Shown: positions 52,121-53,601 of the stretch, piece after piece
Numbering within the stretch: position 1 is the first letter of the stretch
Layout of the letters: every line of letters begins with the position of its first letter
Origin: Halobaculum gomorrense
GTDB lineage: Archaea > Halobacteriota > Halobacteria > Halobacteriales > Haloferacaceae
Assembly (NCBI RefSeq): GCF_900129775.1
Contig: NZ_FQWV01000012.1
Location: forward strand, 1 to 53,601
Reading direction: 5' to 3'
DNA: 53,601 nt
Notes under the pieces: model-generated
What the model saw: only the letters and a program-made list of their open reading frames with translations
Databases searched by the model: none
What the model was told of the DNA's origin: nothing
Translations under genes and position numbers: made by a program

Positions 52121-52459
52121 CTACATCAACCGGCGCGCTGCCGGCTCTTCCTCAGATTCCGCCGTCGACTCGTGCCCGAGCGCGCCGCCCTGCAGCAGGT
52201 GCTGGGCGGCGATTCGCTGGATCGCTTCGGCTTCCTCGACGTCCGGGATCGACCCGTCGTCGGTGAGCCGAACGAGGTACACACGTCGGTCCAGGCGATC
52301 GACGACGAGGTTCTGCTCGTCCGGGAACTCGCCGTCGTCGATCACATCGTCTCGCTCGAGGAAGTCATGCGGAATCGTTGCGAGGCCGCTGCCGCTGCGT
52401 TCTTGTAACGTCTGCACACCTGCTGTGACCTGTCGGTCGCTCTTAAGACGCCGGACCAC
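52121..52459 (-). CDS. AbrB-like small protein
   Basis: 112 residues from GTG 52459. GSGLATIPHDFLERDDVIDD and NLVVDRLDRRVYLVRLTDDG resemble an AbrB/SpoVT-type DNA-binding fold, with a helical tail (AEAIQRIAAQHLLQGG). It lies in the same frame as, and immediately upstream of, the TFB remnant, separated by a single TAG. The family is tentative. Confidence 0.5.
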   Translation of the reverse strand: MVRRLKSDRQVTAGVQTLQERSGSGLATIPHDFLERDDVIDDGEFPDEQNLVVDRLDRRVYLVRLTDDGSIPDVEEAEAIQRIAAQHLLQGGALGHESTAESEEEPAARRLM

Positions 52460-52986
52460 ACCGACGCGATGGGCCCGCGCTGGCCATCTCCCAGAGGTTC
52501 ACTACAGGAGTTCATGAGGTTCGGATGTCGGCCAGACTGGAGGGCTGGCTGGCGACTGCGAGACAGGGGGTATCGGGCTGGATCGAATCGGACTGGCGCG
52601 GATTGCAGCTGGTCACTGCGCGGCTTTTCACCGGACTGGGGCGTTGTTTTTCACGACCGACGTTGGGGCACGGGTCGTGCCCCACTCGGGTGGACTCACA
52701 GCGCCTGTCGAGCGCGCTCGTCGAGTTCACAGGGAGGGGTGCACATCATGGACGTCAACGTCGAACTCGCGAGCAGCGCACCCACCGTGACCCTTCATGA
52801 GGCTCTCCCAACCGAGGCCGATCGCCGCTGTCGTGGGTCAACATGTCTGGATGCTGTCGCCAGTCGTACGCGCGCGTCACGAATACGAGTGGGACAACCC
52901 CCCGGGGGCGGGTGCGCGCCGTTGCTGCAGTCGCGAGTAGTCGCAAGCAGCCGCTCCAAGGCGCGTGGGCGAGTGCGCCGTTGGTG
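52460..52986. other. Gap with only weak frames
   Basis: A 91-codon plus frame at 52525 (MSARLEGWLATARQGVSGWI) and a longer overlapping one are the only candidates. Neither shows a known motif. Sequence is GC-rich and probably contains decayed genes next to the IS junction. Confidence 0.35.
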
Positions 52987-53283
52987 CTACTCGCTGCTTG
53001 CCGCGCCGTCGATGCCCTCGAGTGGGACTCGCTCTACGCCGGCGGCGTCGTAGGCGGTATCGGTGGAGAGGATGGGCTCGTCACGGCTGTGGGCGAGCCC
53101 TGCGTGGATCGCGTCGGTCGGTGTCAGCCCGTATTCGTCGATGAACGCAGTTGCGGTGAGGAGCGCCTCTTCATCCGCTTCAGGACGGACTGGGACCCAC
53201 TCCAGCAGGTTCGGGATGAGCTCGGTGACGGGCAGCGTGTACTCGGCGGCCTCAGGGTCGTAGAAGTAGACCAGAAATTCGTT
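52987..53283 (-). pseudogene. PIN-domain toxin remnant
   Basis: The minus frame reads NEFLVYFYDPEAAEYTLPVT, ATAFIDEYGLTPTDAIHAGL, AHSRDEPILSTDTAYDAAGV and ERVPLEGID, stopping at 52987. The D-A-I-H-A and L-S-T-D motifs are those of the PIN C-terminal half. The N-terminal half is lost at the IS junction near 53283. On the other side of the IS there is a kinase fragment, not the missing half. Confidence 0.75.
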
Positions 53284-53313
53284 TAAGTAGTGAGCGAGGT
53301 GTGGACGTCGTAC

Positions 53314-53601
53314 TCATAGTTTCTCACAGCCCGGTTCGTTTCCTCGCTCGTAGTTGGTGATGGCAATGACCAGCCGGAGACACAGCGCGAGGAAAACTTC
53401 TGTTCGTGCGTAGACGCGGCCTCGGGCGCGGACGTGCCCGAGGCCGCAGTCCTTGACCGCATCGTTGGTCCGTTCGACCCCTGTCCGGTGGTTGTACGTC
53501 TCGTCTAAGACTGACTGCTTGAGCTGAACGTCCTCGCTGTGTTCGTCGATGCGGTCTTCGACTCTGTACTCGATATCTTTCGGGTCGTCAGTGTTTCGCG
53601 G
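53314..53601 (-). CDS. IS transposase, C-terminal 95 codons (same gene as 1-848)
   Basis: This part reads into the end of the transposase: VERTNDAVKDCGLGHVRARG, YARTEVFLALCLRLVIAITN and stop at 53314-53316. Bases 53468-53601 duplicate 1-134. Joined through the overlap the gene is 1,002 bp with no frameshift. Confidence 0.85.
   Translation of the reverse strand, partial: PRNTDDPKDIEYRVEDRIDEHSEDVQLKQSVLDETYNHRTGVERTNDAVKDCGLGHVRARGRVYARTEVFLALCLRLVIAITNYERGNEPGCEKL
53468..53601. repeat. Terminal redundancy, right copy
   Basis: Exact copy of 1-134. See the left copy. Confidence 0.93.

Overview
The window looks like one complete circular plasmid of a halophilic archaeon (class Halobacteria). 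The last 134 bases (53468-53601) repeat the first 134 exactly, as expected for a circular contig of about 53,467 bp printed with its overlap. Support for Halobacteria: high GC with strongly acidic proteins, long chains of small genes joined by 4-bp ATGA/GTGA overlaps, TATA boxes at leaderless distances, an Orc1/Cdc6 replicon with origin boxes, haloarchaeal-style IS and MITE elements, and a type I-B CRISPR-Cas locus with repeats ending in GGGGTTGAAGC. All family names come from reading motifs; no database search was run.

Layout. 1-9 kb is a worn mobile-element zone: an IS transposase split by the contig ends, a histidine-kinase remnant, a 140-bp MITE-like element with a 9-bp target duplication, a HicBA toxin-antitoxin pair, a primase-like gene that seems to lack its front, a cluster of TTGCAGGGG iterons, a tnpB stub, and a tyrosine recombinase cut by a 125-bp IS6-like MITE with a perfect 8-bp target duplication. 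10-14.7 kb holds an inactivated RecA-like protein, a small coiled-coil protein, a Doc-type toxin module and a family B DNA polymerase with a degenerate exonuclease and an altered motif C. 14.7-19.3 kb is a compact, possibly undescribed defence module: a winged-helix SF2 helicase with repeated palindromic operators, two DUF5343-like paralogues and an Abi_C-like protein.

19.4-33.4 kb is the CRISPR-Cas island. A divergent promoter region separates cas4-cas1-cas2 (minus) from cas6-cas8b-cas7-cas5-cas3 (plus). Each operon runs straight into a homologous leader and its own array: 35 repeats on the left, 20 good plus 2 degenerate repeats on the right. A decayed Eco57I-type restriction gene lies against the distal end of the left array.

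34-41 kb is a tightly overlapped run of small regulator and zinc-finger genes with an orphan cytosine-5 DNA methyltransferase. 41.7-43.4 kb is the replication origin, orc1/cdc6 flanked by origin recognition boxes. 43.5-50.3 kb carries ribbon-helix-helix and membrane proteins, a VapBC-type pair, an EVE-NucS nuclease that is a likely modification-dependent restriction enzyme, a ParA/partner operon with a repeat-rich presumed centromere, and an integrase. 50.5-53.3 kb has small conserved genes, a TFB remnant lacking a start, an AbrB-like gene and a PIN-toxin remnant cut by the IS.

Together the genes give the plasmid replication (Orc, boxes), partition (ParA, repeats), stabilisation (HicBA, Doc, PIN toxins) and several defence layers (CRISPR-Cas, helicase/Abi module, EVE-NucS, methyltransferase).
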